Source of the DNA: Clostridia bacterium
GTDB taxonomy: Bacteria; Bacillota; Clostridia; Christensenellales; Aristaeellaceae
DNA length: 15,567 bases
Direction: 5' to 3'
NCBI GenBank assembly: GCA_017537105.1
Contig: JAFWBZ010000285.1
Location: forward strand, 1-15,567
Below, in pieces: positions 1-6,239 of the stretch. Numbering within the stretch: position 1 is the stretch's first letter; the number at the start of each line of letters is the position of its first letter. Position numbers and translations under genes: made by a program. The notes beneath the pieces were generated by a model, which was given only the letters and a program-made list of their open reading frames with translations, searched no databases and was not told where the DNA came from.

Positions 1-696
1 CGAGCCGGAGATGGAGAAGAAGGGCACATTGGCCTCGCCGGCGACGGCTTTCGCCAGCAGCGTCTTGCCGGTGTCGGGCGGGCCCACCAGCAGCGCGCCC
101 TTGGGCATCTTCGCGCCGATGGCCTCGTACTTCTTCGGATTCTCCAGAAAGTCCACGATCTCGCTCAGGATCTCCTTGGCCTCGTCCTCGCCGGCGACAT
201 CGTCAAACTTGATGCCGCTGGTGGACTTCACATAGACCTTCGCGTTGGACTTGCCCATGCCGAACATCATGCTGCCCGCGCCGCCGCCGGCCTTCTCCAC
301 CAGCTTCTTGCTGAAATACTGGCCGACGCCGATGAACAGCACCAGTGGCAGGATCCACGACACCAGGAACGACAGCAGCGGCGACATCTGCTCGACGATC
401 TCGGAGGCAAACTTCGCACCCGAGGCATACAGCCGCTCCGTCAGCTGGGGATCGTCCATGCGTCCTGTGCGGTAGAGCTTGCCGTCCGCGCCGCGAAACA
501 GGATCATGTTCTCCTCCACCTCGACCTCGGCGATCTGCCTGTTCTCCGTCATCGACATGAAGGTTCCGTAGTCCACCTCCGTCACGCTGGGACTGAACAG
601 CAGCGGCGCCAGCAGCGCGTTGAACAGCACCAGCACCAGCAGCACAATGGCATAGTAGAACATCAGGGGTTTTCTGGGCCTCTTGATCTCGTTCAT
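1..696 (-). CDS. ftsH: ATP-dependent zinc metalloprotease FtsH, N-terminal part (cut by window edge)
   Basis: Membrane-bound AAA+ protease that extracts and degrades unneeded or damaged membrane and cytosolic proteins. The visible 232 codons run without a stop to the window edge. Residues 12-34 form a first transmembrane helix, about 36-105 a small extracytoplasmic domain, and 107-128 a second helix. A Gly-rich linker (137-148) leads into the AAA domain, with the family sequence FDDVAGEDEAKEIL at 164-177 and Walker A at 205-212. That Walker A reads GPPDTGKT instead of the usual GPPGTGKT; Asp208 comes from a GAC codon, one base from Gly GGC. The G-x4-GKT pattern is still satisfied. Walker B, the SRH region and the HExxH zinc site would lie outside the window. 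The start ATG (694-696) follows a strong GGAGG Shine-Dalgarno site, and the N-terminal length fits the family. Identification is secure; whether the Asp is genuine is not. Confidence 0.96.
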   Translation of the reverse strand, partial: MNEIKRPRKPLMFYYAIVLLVLVLFNALLAPLLFSPSVTEVDYGTFMSMTENRQIAEVEVEENMILFRGADGKLYRTGRMDDPQLTERLYASGAKFASEIVEQMSPLLSFLVSWILPLVLFIGVGQYFSKKLVEKAGGGAGSMMFGMGKSNAKVYVKSTSGIKFDDVAGEDEAKEILSEIVDFLENPKKYEAIGAKMPKGALLVGPPDTGKTLLAKAVAGEANVPFFSISGS

Positions 697-737
697 AAAT
701 CTCCCTCCTTGGGATACAATCGTCCTCAACGCCGATC

Positions 738-743
738 AGTATA
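738..743 (-). promoter_or_regulatory. Candidate -10 box for ftsH
   Basis: Read on the minus strand this is TATACT, about 42 bases upstream of the ftsH start. No -35 lies at 16-18 bases; the closest match, TTGATA (764-769), is 20 bases away, so the assignment is weak. Confidence 0.3.
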
Positions 744-773
744 CACCCCGATTGTTAACTGTATATCAATTTT

Positions 774-790
774 GGTCAAAGATGGTCAAA
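774..790. repeat. Short direct repeat GGTCAAA, 10-base period, in a divergent intergenic region
   Basis: Two exact copies of GGTCAAA (774-780 and 784-790) are separated by GAT, so their starts lie about one helical turn apart. They sit between the divergent ftsH and ferritin-like genes. The minus-strand reading gives two TTGACC boxes, which could be -35 elements or half-sites for a regulator binding one face of the DNA. No regulator can be named from the sequence. Confidence 0.4.
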
Positions 791-860
791 TAATCCTTTG
801 CATAGATTCGCACGTATCTGCGCACGCTATGGCATATCCAAGCAATGAGGAGTGTGCAGC

Positions 861-2123
861 ATGAATCCCTTTGAACTGAAGCCCGAGAAAATCGAAGGCC
901 TGTTGATGGACTGGCAGGACATGTCCCCCATCCCCTACAACGCCCGGGAGATTGATCCCTACACGAAGACCCGCATCATCCTGATGAACGGCACAGAATT
1001 TGAGGCGGTGTGGTTCTCCCACCAGTTTACCCGGCACACGGCGGACAACGACCTTCGGCGCGCGCTGGCGCTGATGCGTCGCCAGGAACAGCAGCAGCAG
1101 AAGCTGATCGGCGCGCTGAAGCCCCTGGACGAGAACATTCTCGCCCACACCATCAGCTATGAGCAGCTCGCCATCGACCTGACCGCTGGACTGGCCAAGC
1201 GCGAGGACAATCCGTATGTGAAGCAGGCGCTGGACTTCGCGCTGCTGGAGGACTTCGATCACCTGTACCGGTATGCGGACCTGATGGACTTTGACGAAGG
1301 CATCCACGCGGAAGAGCTGGTGGGCCGATACACCGAGATCATGCCCGGGCGCCCCACCATCGCCCACCACCGGCATCCCTACGACAGCGTGAACTATCCC
1401 ATCCTCAGCCAGTCCGCCTCCCCGGTGACGAAGCTATGCGCCAACATCATCACGGCCGCGGAGCAGCAGACCATGAACTACTATATGAATGTCGCGCCCT
1501 TCTATCCGAATGCCTATGGGCGCCGCCTGTACCGGGAGATCGCCATGGTGGAGGAGCAGCATGTGACCCACTACGGCAGCCTGATCGACCCGAACCAGAC
1601 CTGGCTGGAGTGCCTGCTGAACCATCAGTACGCCGAGTGCTTCCTGTACTGGTCCGCAATGGAGACGGAGACCGACCGGCACATCCGCGAAATCTGGTCC
1701 CGCATGTTCCACATGGAGGTCAGTCACCTGCACAAGGCGGCGGAGCTGCTGCTGGCCTATGAGGGCCGTACCTGGCAGCAGGTCATCCCCGACGGAGCAT
1801 TCCCCGCGCCGCTGAAGCTCACCAGCAACATCGACTACGTGCGCGGCATCCTCAAGGACACCGTCACCCTCACCGCCGACCGGGAATCCTGGACGCCGGT
1901 GGATCAGATGCCTGAGGACGCGGACTTCTTCCACTATCAGTCCATCGTCAACAACAACGTGGAAACCGTGCAGAGCCACGACATCATCGAGCGGGAAATC
2001 CAGCGCGAGGGCATCGACTACCGCTTCGAAACCCGTGAAAACCCCATCAAGGCGCTGCGAAACCGCAAGAGCGACAACACGGAGGTCGGTCGCGAGTGCC
2101 GGGTGCCCTCGGCGACCAAATGA
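861..2123 (+). CDS. Ferritin-like protein with two consecutive four-helix-bundle regions, function unknown
   Basis: 420 residues, soluble, no signal peptide. The C-terminal half carries the ligand order of ferritin-like diiron proteins: Glu201, Glu231-x-x-His234, Glu259, Glu286-x-x-His289, each in a predicted helix and with extra His237 and His291. The N-terminal half shows a looser version of the same order (Glu46 or Glu48, Glu76, Glu101, Glu130 with His134), with Gln79 where the second His is expected. It therefore looks like a duplicated bundle whose first copy is degenerate. The middle link (about 160-185) is rich in His and Pro, and the tail (396-420) is basic and probably disordered. 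ATG 861 is chosen over the in-frame GTG at 852 because GAGGAG (847-852) is ideally spaced. The gene is single, divergent from ftsH, and ends at a hairpin. Family knowledge suggests an oxidase, peroxide-reducing or metal-handling role; no specific reaction can be assigned. Confidence 0.75.
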   Translation: MNPFELKPEKIEGLLMDWQDMSPIPYNAREIDPYTKTRIILMNGTEFEAVWFSHQFTRHTADNDLRRALALMRRQEQQQQKLIGALKPLDENILAHTISYEQLAIDLTAGLAKREDNPYVKQALDFALLEDFDHLYRYADLMDFDEGIHAEELVGRYTEIMPGRPTIAHHRHPYDSVNYPILSQSASPVTKLCANIITAAEQQTMNYYMNVAPFYPNAYGRRLYREIAMVEEQHVTHYGSLIDPNQTWLECLLNHQYAECFLYWSAMETETDRHIREIWSRMFHMEVSHLHKAAELLLAYEGRTWQQVIPDGAFPAPLKLTSNIDYVRGILKDTVTLTADRESWTPVDQMPEDADFFHYQSIVNNNVETVQSHDIIEREIQREGIDYRFETRENPIKALRNRKSDNTEVGRECRVPSATK

Positions 2124-2132
2124 TGAAACAGA

Positions 2133-2182
2133 GCTGCCTCCCGCGGCGCATCATCGCCCGCAGGAGGCAGCCCTGTCTTTTT
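2133..2182 (+). terminator. Strong intrinsic terminator, possibly bidirectional
   Basis: A 9-bp arm (2133-2141 with 2163-2171), a C/A mismatch and a further 4 bp (2143-2146 with 2158-2161) enclose an 11-base loop, followed by five T at 2178-2182. It starts 9 bases after the ferritin-like gene stops. The convergent murF gene ends at 2182, so the same hairpin may terminate it too, although the U-tract in that direction is poorer. Confidence 0.8.
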
Positions 2183-3543
2183 CATCGCTGGACCAGCGCA
2201 TCGACGATCTGCTCGAAGGCCATGCTGTGGGAGGCCTTGACCAGCACCACGTCGCCGGGACGCAGGATCTCCGGCAGCGCTTCCGCCAGCCGGGCCTTGT
2301 CCTCAAAGTATATCGCCCGGCCCCCGGCCCTTTCGGCGCCCTCGGCGATGTGCCGCGCCAGTGCGCCGCAGCCGATCACCAGGTCCACGCCGTGCGCCGC
2401 GGCATACGCGCCGACCTCGCTGTGATACCGCTCCGTGCCGTCGCCGAGCTCCAGCTTGTCGCCCAGTATGCAGACGCACCGCCCCGCCGTGCCGGCCAGG
2501 GAATCGATCGCCGCGCGCATGGAGTTGGGGTTGGCGTTGTAGCAATCGCTGACGACCGTGATCTCCCCTGCCTCGATGATCCGCGCGCGATTCCCCACGG
2601 TCCGGTAATCCGCAATGCCGGCGGCGATCTCCTCCGGCGTCATGCCGAGCTCCAGGCCGACGGCAGTCGCCGCCAGCGCAGCGTACACCAGGTGGGTGCC
2701 GTAGCCGAAGATCTCCGCCGCAAAGGTGCCTCTGGCATGGTGCGCGGTAAGGGCAATCCGCCCGAGGCTTTTCACCTGTATTTCGTCCGCCCAGACGTCG
2801 TTCTCCGGCTTCAGGCCGTAGGTCACGCGCCGCGTGCCGGGATGGCAGTTCGCCAACAGTTCGTCGTCCCCGTTGAGCACCGCCAGGCCGCGCTCGTCCA
2901 TGCTCTCGAAGATCTCGCTCTTTGCGCGGAGCACACCCGCGTGGTCTCCCAAAAACTCCAGGTGCGCGTCGCCGATCATGGTGAACACCGCGATATTTGG
3001 GCGCACGATGTGGGTGAGCCGTCGCATCTCGCCGAAGTCGCTGATGCCCATCTCCACCACGGAAACCTGATGGGCGTCCTCCAGGCGCAGCAGCGTCGAG
3101 GGCACGCCGAGCTCGTTGTTGAAGTTCTTTTCCGTCTTGTGGGTGTTGAAGCGCCGGGCGAGCACCGCCGCGATCATCTCCTTGGTGGTGGTCTTGCCCA
3201 CCGAGCCAGTGATGCCGATCACGGGAATGTCAAAGCGGCTGCGATGCCACGCGGCGAGGGCCCCGATGGCGCGAAGCGAGGAATCCACGACGATGCAGGG
3301 CGTTTCGGCATCATCGATGGGCTCGCGTTCGGAGATACAGCCCGCGGCGCCGCCTTCGAGGCACCGTCGGATGAAGTCGTGTCCATCCACCCGCGCGCCC
3401 CGGAAGGCCACAAACAGCGCGCCGGGCGCGATGGTCCGGCTGTCGCTGGTGACGGTGGTCACCTCGCGGTCCAGCGCAGCTTCTCCGCCGAAGAACTGCC
3501 CTCCGCAGGCATTCAGCGCGTCCCGCACCAGGAAGGGCTTCAT
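2182..3543 (-). CDS. murF: UDP-N-acetylmuramoyl-tripeptide--D-alanyl-D-alanine ligase MurF
   Basis: Cytoplasmic ATP-dependent ligase that adds the D-Ala-D-Ala dipeptide to UDP-MurNAc-tripeptide, the last soluble step of the peptidoglycan precursor. 453 residues, normal for MurF. The N-terminal substrate domain contains SDSRTIAPGALFVAFRG at 33-49. The ATP site GITGSVGKTTT is at 110-120, followed by NFNNELGVP (140-148), VEMG (163-166), AHLEFLG (193-199) and AKSEIF (207-212, with the lysine that is carbamylated in Mur ligases). The C-terminal domain has DCYNANPNSM and the LGDKLELG stretch. Start: the frame stays open upstream, but the ATG at 3543 is preceded by AAAGGGG and overlaps the ddl stop by ATGA, so this is the real start and the two genes are translationally coupled. 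Confidence 0.96.
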   Translation of the reverse strand: MKPFLVRDALNACGGQFFGGEAALDREVTTVTSDSRTIAPGALFVAFRGARVDGHDFIRRCLEGGAAGCISEREPIDDAETPCIVVDSSLRAIGALAAWHRSRFDIPVIGITGSVGKTTTKEMIAAVLARRFNTHKTEKNFNNELGVPSTLLRLEDAHQVSVVEMGISDFGEMRRLTHIVRPNIAVFTMIGDAHLEFLGDHAGVLRAKSEIFESMDERGLAVLNGDDELLANCHPGTRRVTYGLKPENDVWADEIQVKSLGRIALTAHHARGTFAAEIFGYGTHLVYAALAATAVGLELGMTPEEIAAGIADYRTVGNRARIIEAGEITVVSDCYNANPNSMRAAIDSLAGTAGRCVCILGDKLELGDGTERYHSEVGAYAAAHGVDLVIGCGALARHIAEGAERAGGRAIYFEDKARLAEALPEILRPGDVVLVKASHSMAFEQIVDALVQR

Positions 3544-4589
3544 GCGTTCGTACCCCTTTCCATCGCGTCGTCCAGAATCGCCTGGCACAGCGTCTTGAAA
3601 TCAATGCCCACGGCCGCAGCCTCCTGGGGCATGAGGCTGGTGGGCGTCATGCCGGGCAGCGTGTTGATCTCCAGGAAATACACGTCGCCATGCTCATCCA
3701 CCATGTAATCGGATCGGGAATAGCCCTTCAGGCCCAGCAACCGGTGTACCTTCAGCGCCATGCGCCCCAGCTCCGCCTCGATGCCGGGCTCGATGGGCGA
3801 CGGGCAGATTTCCACCGTCGCGCCAGCCTGGTACTTGTTTTTGTAGTCGTAGAAGCCCTGTTTCGGAATGATCTCGATGGACGGCAGGCTTCGGTCCTTC
3901 AGCACGCCCACGTCGATCTCGCGGCCCGTGACGTACTGCTCCACGATGGCTCGGCCCAGCGGGCGGTTGGCCTCCAGCGCCGCGGAAAGCTCATCCTGCG
4001 TGTGCGCGATGGCCACGCCAATGGAGGAACCGCTGTCCACGGGCTTGACCACGCAGGGCAGTCCGATCTCCGCCGCCTGCATCAGGGTGTCGCCGCAGTC
4101 GTAGTAAATGGTGCGCCACTTCGGCGTGCGCACGCCCGCGGCCCGCGCCAGCTGTTTGGCCAGATCCTTGTCCATGGCCAGGGCGCTGCCCAGATAGTCC
4201 GAACCCGTGTACGGAATGCCCATCAGCTCCAGCGCCGCCTGAATGCGCCCATCCTCGCCGCAGCTGCCGTGCAGCCCGAGGAACACGACGTCTGCCAGCA
4301 CGCAGAGCTCGAACACGCCCTTGCCCACCTTGCTGGGGCTGCGCCACTTGCGGGACGCCTTGACGGCCTCCAGATCCGGCGCCTCCTCGTCCACATGGGC
4401 GTCCGCAATTTCCGGCAGATGGTCAAACAACTCCTCCACCGGCGTATCGATATCCTCGAGGCCGTAGAACATGTCCACCAGGATCGCCCGGTGTCCCATC
4501 TCCCGCAGCGCGCGGCAGATCAACGTGCCGCTGGTAATGGAGACGTTTCGCTCCATGCTCAAGCCGCCGCAAAGGACCACTATCTTCAT
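3540..4589 (-). CDS. ddl: D-alanine--D-alanine ligase Ddl
   Basis: ATP-grasp enzyme that joins two D-alanines in the cytoplasm; its product is the substrate of MurF, encoded next in the operon. 349 residues. Visible motifs: CGGLSMERNVS at 7-17, HGSCGEDG at 107-114, nucleotide-binding Lys182 followed by the Ser-rich loop SGSSIG at 186-191, GREIDVGVL at 222-230, FYDYK at 246-250, metal ligands Asp294 and the LEIN segment at 306-309, and TLPGMTPTSL at 310-319. The Tyr in FYDYK is typical of D-Ala-D-Ala specificity; VanA-type D-Ala-D-Lac ligases carry a His-containing omega loop instead, so no vancomycin-resistance role is indicated. A longer in-frame start exists at 4640, but the ATG at 4589 follows AAAGGTGGG and begins exactly at the conserved N-terminal strand. 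Confidence 0.96.
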   Translation of the reverse strand: MKIVVLCGGLSMERNVSITSGTLICRALREMGHRAILVDMFYGLEDIDTPVEELFDHLPEIADAHVDEEAPDLEAVKASRKWRSPSKVGKGVFELCVLADVVFLGLHGSCGEDGRIQAALELMGIPYTGSDYLGSALAMDKDLAKQLARAAGVRTPKWRTIYYDCGDTLMQAAEIGLPCVVKPVDSGSSIGVAIAHTQDELSAALEANRPLGRAIVEQYVTGREIDVGVLKDRSLPSIEIIPKQGFYDYKNKYQAGATVEICPSPIEPGIEAELGRMALKVHRLLGLKGYSRSDYMVDEHGDVYFLEINTLPGMTPTSLMPQEAAAVGIDFKTLCQAILDDAMERGTNA

Positions 4590-4625
4590 CGGTGTTCCCA
4601 CCTTTCCCATGCATATACAAAGTGT

Positions 4626-4634
4626 ATTATAGCA
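4626..4634 (-). promoter_or_regulatory. Extended -10 promoter of the ddl-murF operon
   Basis: The minus strand reads TGCTATAAT, a perfect -10 hexamer with the TGn extension, about 37 bases upstream of the ddl start. No good -35 is seen at 17 bases, which extended -10 promoters tolerate. The predicted leader is about 30 bases. Confidence 0.7.
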
Positions 4635-4738
4635 CGGCAATGCTAATTCTTCGGTCTATTTTATGCAAAGCTCCACATTTAACAGTCTGCATGCCCGATT
4701 TCTCCGTCCATTTGCGTGCGCGCCCATCTTTTTACGCA

Positions 4739-4755
4739 GGCGAAGCAGTTTCGCC
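4739..4755. promoter_or_regulatory. Small dyad upstream of the secreted-protein gene
   Basis: GGCGAA (4739-4744) and TTCGCC (4750-4755) form an exact 6-bp inverted repeat around a 5-base centre. It lies about where the -35 region would be for -10-like boxes at 4765-4773 (TACTAT/TATGAT). It could be an operator or a chance dyad in GC-rich DNA. Confidence 0.25.
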
Positions 4756-4794
4756 GCATTTCTGTACTATGATAAATGAAATGGAGGTGTTTTT

Positions 4795-5328
4795 ATGAAG
4801 AGAGTATTGACCGCATTGCTCGCGCTGGCGCTGACTGCGCTGCCCGCCCTCGCGGAAAGCGAAAGCTTCGCCGTGCGCGGCGGCATCACATGGGGCATGA
4901 CCGTCCAGGAGGTCCTCGATGCGGAGGACGGCTCCAGGGCGGAGGCCGAACGCGAAGCCGGCTTTGATGTCCTGGAGCTGGACGATGTGGAGCTCTACGG
5001 CTTCGTCGGCGACCTCGAGTACTTCTTTTCGGCCGATGCGCTGGCGGCCTGCGTGTGCGAATATGAAGCCAAGTCCTCCGGCGCGGACTTCCCCTCGCTG
5101 GAGCAGGCGCTGACCGACGACTACGGCGCTCCCCTGGAGAGCGACGTGGAGCGGTGGAACCTGCTGGAGGACATCCTGGACGGAGAGATGGAGAGCCGTC
5201 GCGCGGACCGCTTCAGCAGCTGGCAGCTGGAGGACGGCACGCTGGTCGCATTGGTCGAAGACCAGGAAGATAGCGAACTCCGGCTCGGCTTTTACGATGA
5301 AATGCGCCTCGTGGAGGGGCTCCTCTGA
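4795..5328 (+). CDS. Small acidic secreted protein, function unknown
   Basis: 177 residues. The first 20 form a clear Sec signal peptide: Lys2-Arg3, a Leu/Ala core, and an Ala-Leu-Ala cleavage site before Glu21. There is no lipobox Cys. The mature protein is rich in Asp and Glu and starts with FAVRGGITWGMTVQEVLDAE (25-44). This resembles the 'WGM-x-x-x-EV' opening seen in small secreted or lipoprotein domains of clostridia, but no named family can be assigned. Only two Cys (86, 88) occur, close together. The start ATG follows GGAGGT (4783-4788) at good spacing. It lies divergent to ddl and just before the BI-1 gene, with no obvious terminator between them, so some co-transcription is possible. 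A real gene by its signal peptide, Shine-Dalgarno site and codon use; function not known. Confidence 0.85.
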   Translation: MKRVLTALLALALTALPALAESESFAVRGGITWGMTVQEVLDAEDGSRAEAEREAGFDVLELDDVELYGFVGDLEYFFSADALAACVCEYEAKSSGADFPSLEQALTDDYGAPLESDVERWNLLEDILDGEMESRRADRFSSWQLEDGTLVALVEDQEDSELRLGFYDEMRLVEGLL

Positions 5329-5402
5329 TCCGCGTGCAGCGCTGCCGGCGCCATCGTGCGCTTGACGGACGGTGTACAATGGAGCAGACAGGGAACAGTG
5401 AG

Positions 5403-5408
5403 AGGAGG
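5403..5408 (+). promoter_or_regulatory. Ribosome binding site deciding a TTG start
   Basis: AGGAGG here is 7 bases before TTG 5416, the ideal distance. The only upstream alternative in frame, GTG 5356, has no Shine-Dalgarno site and would add about 20 residues that do not look like family sequence. A -10-like TACAAT lies at 5375-5380 without a properly spaced -35. Confidence 0.75.
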
Positions 5409-5415
5409 ATGCCTT

Positions 5416-6105
5416 TTGGCTTTCGGCAACACAAATCAGATTCTCGCAGAGCGGCAGTATCTCCGGGACGGGGATGTCGAAATATCCGAGCGCGCCTTCA
5501 ACCTGGTCATCGGCGGCATGCTGATGTGGGGCTTTTTGCTCAACTACCTGATGGTGGCGCTCTTTGAAGCGCCCATCGTGCGCATGGCCGGTTCCATGAA
5601 CCCGCTGATCTTTCTGCTCGGCTACTTCGCGCTGGCCCTTGCCGGCAACGCGTTGATCACCAGAAAGGGACCGCTGCTGAGCTTCGTCGGCTACAACCTG
5701 ATCACAGTGCCCGTGGGCGTGGTGGTGTGCCTGTGCCTCAACGGAATCCCGGCCAGCACCGTGAAGTCCGCCATGCTGATGACGGCGATCGTCACCCTCA
5801 GCTTCATGATCGCTTCGATGATCTTCCCGGGCTTTTTCCTCCGCCTGGGCCGCGTGCTGGGCATCTCCCTGCTGATCACGTTGGTGGGCGAGCTGGTGTC
5901 CGTGCTGATTTTCCGATCCAACGCCATGATCTACGAGTGGATCTTTGTCGGGATCTTCTCCCTGTACATCGGCTACGACTGGGCCCGGGCCAACACCTGC
6001 GCGCGCACGCTGGACAACGCCATCGACTTGTCCGCTTCCCTTTATCTGGACATCATCAACCTGTTCTTGCGCATTCTCGAAATCATGAATCGCCGCAAGG
6101 ACTGA
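5416..6105 (+). CDS. Bax inhibitor-1 (BI-1/YccA/YetJ) family membrane protein
   Basis: 229 residues with six to seven hydrophobic segments (about 30-50, 61-80, 86-109, 118-138, 146-166, 172-188 and a final one at 206-224), the plan of bacterial BI-1 proteins. The C-terminal end, LYLDIINLFLRILEI (209-223), is the most characteristic family segment. Asp188 (in GYDWA) and Asp212 (in LDIIN) are 24 residues apart, the same spacing as the Asp171/Asp195 pH-sensing pair of Bacillus subtilis YetJ, a calcium-leak channel. By family this suggests a pH-dependent calcium leak or channel in the cytoplasmic membrane; that role is inference. The start is TTG at 5416, supported by an ideally placed AGGAGG. 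A hairpin follows at 6125. Bacterial BI-1 proteins are otherwise poorly understood. Confidence 0.9.
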   Translation: MAFGNTNQILAERQYLRDGDVEISERAFNLVIGGMLMWGFLLNYLMVALFEAPIVRMAGSMNPLIFLLGYFALALAGNALITRKGPLLSFVGYNLITVPVGVVVCLCLNGIPASTVKSAMLMTAIVTLSFMIASMIFPGFFLRLGRVLGISLLITLVGELVSVLIFRSNAMIYEWIFVGIFSLYIGYDWARANTCARTLDNAIDLSASLYLDIINLFLRILEIMNRRKD

Positions 6106-6124
6106 GAAGCAGGCACTCTGCCCC

Positions 6125-6155
6125 ATGCCGCCCGCCTTCGAGACGGGCGGCATTT
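6125..6155 (+). terminator. Hairpin after the BI-1 gene, probable terminator
   Basis: A perfect 10-bp stem (6125-6134 with 6144-6153) with a 9-base loop lies 19 bases after the stop. Only three T follow (6153-6155), so termination may be inefficient. Confidence 0.6.
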
Positions 6156-6171
6156 CCGCGCCTTTCGGGAT

Positions 6172-6200
6172 TTGCAGAATTTGGACAAATATGCTATACT
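6172..6200 (+). promoter_or_regulatory. SigA-type promoter of the GNAT-like gene
   Basis: TTGCAG (6172-6177), a 17-base spacer, then extended -10 TGCTATACT (6192-6200). The predicted start near 6207 gives a leader of about 33 bases. Confidence 0.7.
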
Positions 6201-6239
6201 CTATGAAAGTGGGGAAAATGACCGAGGGGAGTACTGCAC

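Noticed and set aside
1089..1100. CAG triplet run as a microsatellite
   Set aside because: It is a short coding run of Gln (77-80) in the ferritin-like protein, in a helix, and too short to suggest phase variation.
2035..3708. A 557-codon plus-strand open frame opposite murF
   Set aside because: It has no Shine-Dalgarno site, starts within the ferritin-like gene and crosses its terminator; murF on the minus strand is unambiguous.
3540..4589. VanA-like D-Ala-D-Lac ligase (vancomycin resistance)
   Set aside because: The FYDYK segment carries the Tyr of normal D-Ala-D-Ala ligases, the neighbour is murF, and no vanH or vanX is present.
5362..5380. TTGACG followed by TACAAT before the BI-1 gene
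   Set aside because: The two boxes are only 7 bases apart, too close for a -35/-10 pair.
6181..6200. TTGGAC as the -35 for the GNAT-like gene
   Set aside because: Only 8 bases separate it from the -10; TTGCAG at 6172 has the correct 17-base spacing.
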